In this document: positions 61,992-64,000 of the stretch, piece by piece
How positions within the stretch are numbered: the stretch's first letter is position 1
Layout of the letters: each line of letters starts with the position of its first letter
Assembly: GCF_039729195.1 (NCBI RefSeq)
Contig: NZ_CP155796.1
Coordinates: 2,790,001-2,854,000 of the forward strand
DNA from: Mycobacterium sp. DL
Lineage (GTDB): Bacteria; Actinomycetota; Actinomycetes; Mycobacteriales; Mycobacteriaceae
Direction of reading: 5' to 3'
Length of the DNA stretch: 64,000 nucleotides
Made by a program: the position numbers and the translations under genes
Notes under the pieces: generated by a model
The model's database searches: none
Seen by the model: only the letters and a program-made list of their open reading frames with translations
What the model was told of the DNA's origin: nothing

Positions 61992-64000
61992 ATGCTTTTT
62001 TCGGCATTGCCCGAACCTCAAGGCTTGTACGACCCCGACAACGAGTCGGACTCGTGCGGTGTTGCCATGGTCACCGATATCCGGGGTCGGCGTTCGCACT
62101 CGATCGTCGCGGACGGTCTCACCGCGCTCGAGCACCTCGAACACCGCGGCGCAGCGGGCGCAGAACCCAACAGCGGCGACGGGGCCGGCATCCTGATCCA
62201 GCTGCCTGTCGACCTGCTGCGCGACGTCGTCGATTTCGACCTGCCGCCTACTGCGGCCGACGGCACCAACACCTTCGCTGCCGGCACCTGCTACCTGCCC
62301 CAGGATCAGGTCGCCCGCACGGCGGCACGTGAATCCGTCGAGGCCATCGCCGCGGAGGAGGGGCTCGAGGTGCTCGGCTGGCGCGACGTGCCCGTCGACC
62401 CCGAGGGTGCTGAAGTCGGCGTGACGGCGCTGGGCTGCATGCCGCACATGTCACAGCTGTTCGTCGCAGCACCCGGCCACCACCTCGGTGGTGTGGATCT
62501 CGATCGCCGTGTGTATCCGATGCGAAAGCGTGCTGAGCGCACCGGCGTCTATTTCCCGTCCCTGTCGGCCCGCACCATGGTCTACAAAGGCATGCTCACG
62601 ACAATGCAGCTGCCCCAATACTTTCCGGACCTGCGCGACGACCGCTGTGTCAGTGCCATCGCGATCGTGCACAGCCGCTTCTCGACGAACACCTTCCCGT
62701 CCTGGCCGCTGGCGCACCCGTTCCGCTTCGTCGCGCACAACGGCGAGATCAACACCGTGCGCGGCAATCGCAACCGCATGCACGCCCGTGAAGCCATGCT
62801 CGGCAGTGCCCGCATCCCTGGTGACATGAGCAGGCTTTCGCCCATCTGCACGCCGAAGGCCTCTGACTCGGCCTCGTTCGACGAGGTTCTCGAGCTGCTG
62901 CATCTCGGTGGCCGCAGCCTGCCCCATGCCGTGTTGATGATGATTCCCGAGGCGTGGGAGAACAACACCACGATGGATCCCGCCGAGCGGGCCTTCTGGC
63001 AGTTCCACGCTTCGCTGATGGAGCCCTGGGACGGGCCTGCCTGTGTCACCTTCACTGACGGGACACTCGTCGGAGCTGTGCTGGATCGCAACGGATTACG
63101 TCCGGGACGGTGGTGGCGCACGATCGACGACCGGATCATCCTGGCCAGCGAGAGCGGCGTGCTGGATGTGCCGTCCGCGCAGGTCGTCGCCAAGGGTCGG
63201 TTGCAGCCGGGCAAGATGTTCCTGATCGACACGGCAGCCGGCCGCATCGTCTCCGACGACGAGGTCAAAGAGCAACTCGCCGAGGCCGAACCGTACGGCG
63301 AATGGCTGCACGCCGGTCTTCTCGATCTCAAGACGCTGCCCGATCGGGCCCGAGTCCAGCCCAACCACGAGTCGGTGGTCCGACGCCAGGTCGCGTTCGG
63401 CTACACCGAGGAGGACCTGCGCATCCTGCTCACCCCGATGGCGGCCTCGGGTGCCGAGCCATTGGGATCGATGGGGACCGACACGCCCACCGCGGTGCTG
63501 TCACAGCGCTCCAAGCTTCTCTACGACTACTTCGTCGAACTCTTCGCCCAGGTGACCAACCCGCCGTTGGACGCGATCCGCGAGGAAGTGGTCACCTCGA
63601 TGTCGCGGGTCATGGGTCCTGAGCACAATCTGCTCGAACCCACTGCGGCGTCATGTCGCCAGATCATGCTGCGCTGGCCGGTGCTGGACAACGACGAACT
63701 GAACAAGATCGTCCACATCAACGACGACGGAGAACAGCCCGGTCTGCGCACTGCGGTCCTGCGGGCTCTCTACGACGTCGAACGCGGCGGTGAAGGTCTG
63801 TCCGAAGCTCTCGAGGACCTCAGGCTGCGGGCTTGCGAGGCAATCGCCAAAGGTGCGCGCACACTGGTGATCTCGGACCGCGACTCCGACCACACCAAAG
63901 CGCCGATTCCGTCACTGCTTGCCGTGTCGGCGATACACCACCACCTGGTACGCACCAAAGAGCGCACGGCGGTGGCATTGGTCGTCGAGTCGGGTGATGC
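61992..64000 (+). CDS. gltB: Glutamate synthase large subunit (3' end cut by window)
   Basis: NADPH-glutamate synthase, transferring the amide of glutamine to 2-oxoglutarate. The first about 670 of 1500-odd residues are here. The class II amidotransferase nucleophile is the Cys in [10 protein letters not shown], preceded by a propeptide of about 21 residues that is normally removed. [50 protein letters not shown] and DRNGLRPGR follow. The ATG at 61992 has GGAGG nine bases upstream; ATG 61986 has only three. The frame is open to the window end. Confidence 0.96.
   Translation, partial: MLFSALPEPQGLYDPDNESDSCGVAMVTDIRGRRSHSIVADGLTALEHLEHRGAAGAEPNSGDGAGILIQLPVDLLRDVVDFDLPPTAADGTNTFAAGTCYLPQDQVARTAARESVEAIAAEEGLEVLGWRDVPVDPEGAEVGVTALGCMPHMSQLFVAAPGHHLGGVDLDRRVYPMRKRAERTGVYFPSLSARTMVYKGMLTTMQLPQYFPDLRDDRCVSAIAIVHSRFSTNTFPSWPLAHPFRFVAHNGEINTVRGNRNRMHAREAMLGSARIPGDMSRLSPICTPKASDSASFDEVLELLHLGGRSLPHAVLMMIPEAWENNTTMDPAERAFWQFHASLMEPWDGPACVTFTDGTLVGAVLDRNGLRPGRWWRTIDDRIILASESGVLDVPSAQVVAKGRLQPGKMFLIDTAAGRIVSDDEVKEQLAEAEPYGEWLHAGLLDLKTLPDRARVQPNHESVVRRQVAFGYTEEDLRILLTPMAASGAEPLGSMGTDTPTAVLSQRSKLLYDYFVELFAQVTNPPLDAIREEVVTSMSRVMGPEHNLLEPTAASCRQIMLRWPVLDNDELNKIVHINDDGEQPGLRTAVLRALYDVERGGEGLSEALEDLRLRACEAIAKGARTLVISDRDSDHTKAPIPSLLAVSAIHHHLVRTKERTAVALVVESGD

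Overview
The window is one 64 kb stretch of high-GC actinobacterial chromosome. Protein sequences and gene order identify it as a Mycobacterium/Mycolicibacterium genome, most like the fast growers related to M. smegmatis. Markers are the run meaB-lipL-like, T-box-ileS, dinB1, ansA, lspA, dnaE1, ilvA, sucT-treXYZ, bioA-bioFD-bioQ-bioB-bsaP, nrtR-nadABC, hisDCBH-priA-impA-hisFI, trpE-trpCBA-lgt and gltB. Almost everything is core housekeeping sequence. Genes are packed tightly, with many 4-base GTGA/ATGA overlaps and many GTG starts. Species cannot be fixed from the sequence alone.

Layout. 1-4.4 kb: 3' part of mutB, the G-protein chaperone meaB and a LipL-like serine hydrolase. 4.4-6.3 kb: a small accessory-looking block with a membrane protein, an HTH regulator and a divergent half-condensation-domain protein, with a candidate operator between the last two. 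6.3-9.7 kb: a T-box leader and ileS. 9.7-19.4 kb: S4 protein, dinB1, ansA, lspA-rluD-rarD, a TetR regulator, dnaE1 and a small membrane protein. 19.5-29.5 kb: ilvA, a PIN-toxin remnant, and the leftward sucT-treX-treY-treZ operon (envelope polysaccharide succinylation; trehalose from glycogen). 29.5-35.7 kb: biotin synthesis with the repressor BioQ and two near-identical operators. 35.6-41.7 kb: a lipase, then nrtR and nadABC (de novo NAD). 41.7-49.2 kb: LysE exporter, nitroreductase-like protein and the his operon. 49.2-57.8 kb: peroxiredoxin, trp operon and lgt. 57.9-61.0 kb: an LLM oxidoreductase, an IS481-type remnant and a 13E12-family HNH protein under a LexA-like box, apparently inserted between lgt and the TM2/DUF2752 pair. 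61.1-64 kb: TM2 protein, DUF2752 protein and the start of gltB.

The genes form coherent pathways: propionate/methylmalonyl-CoA metabolism, trehalose, biotin, NAD, histidine and tryptophan. PriA serves as both HisA and TrpF, which fits the absence of trpF from the trp operon. Regulatory sequence is unusually legible. There is a translational T-box, a BioQ regulon, an NrtR palindrome, a LexA box, and many start codons placed 6-7 bases after a TANNNT-type -10 box, which predicts leaderless mRNAs.

The strongest oddity is Lgt. A normal seven-helix prolipoprotein diacylglyceryl transferase core of about 280 residues is followed by about 740 residues of acidic tandem repeats ending in an arginine-rich tip. 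Next in interest is the HTH/membrane/half-C-domain block with three phased TGGGA half-sites.
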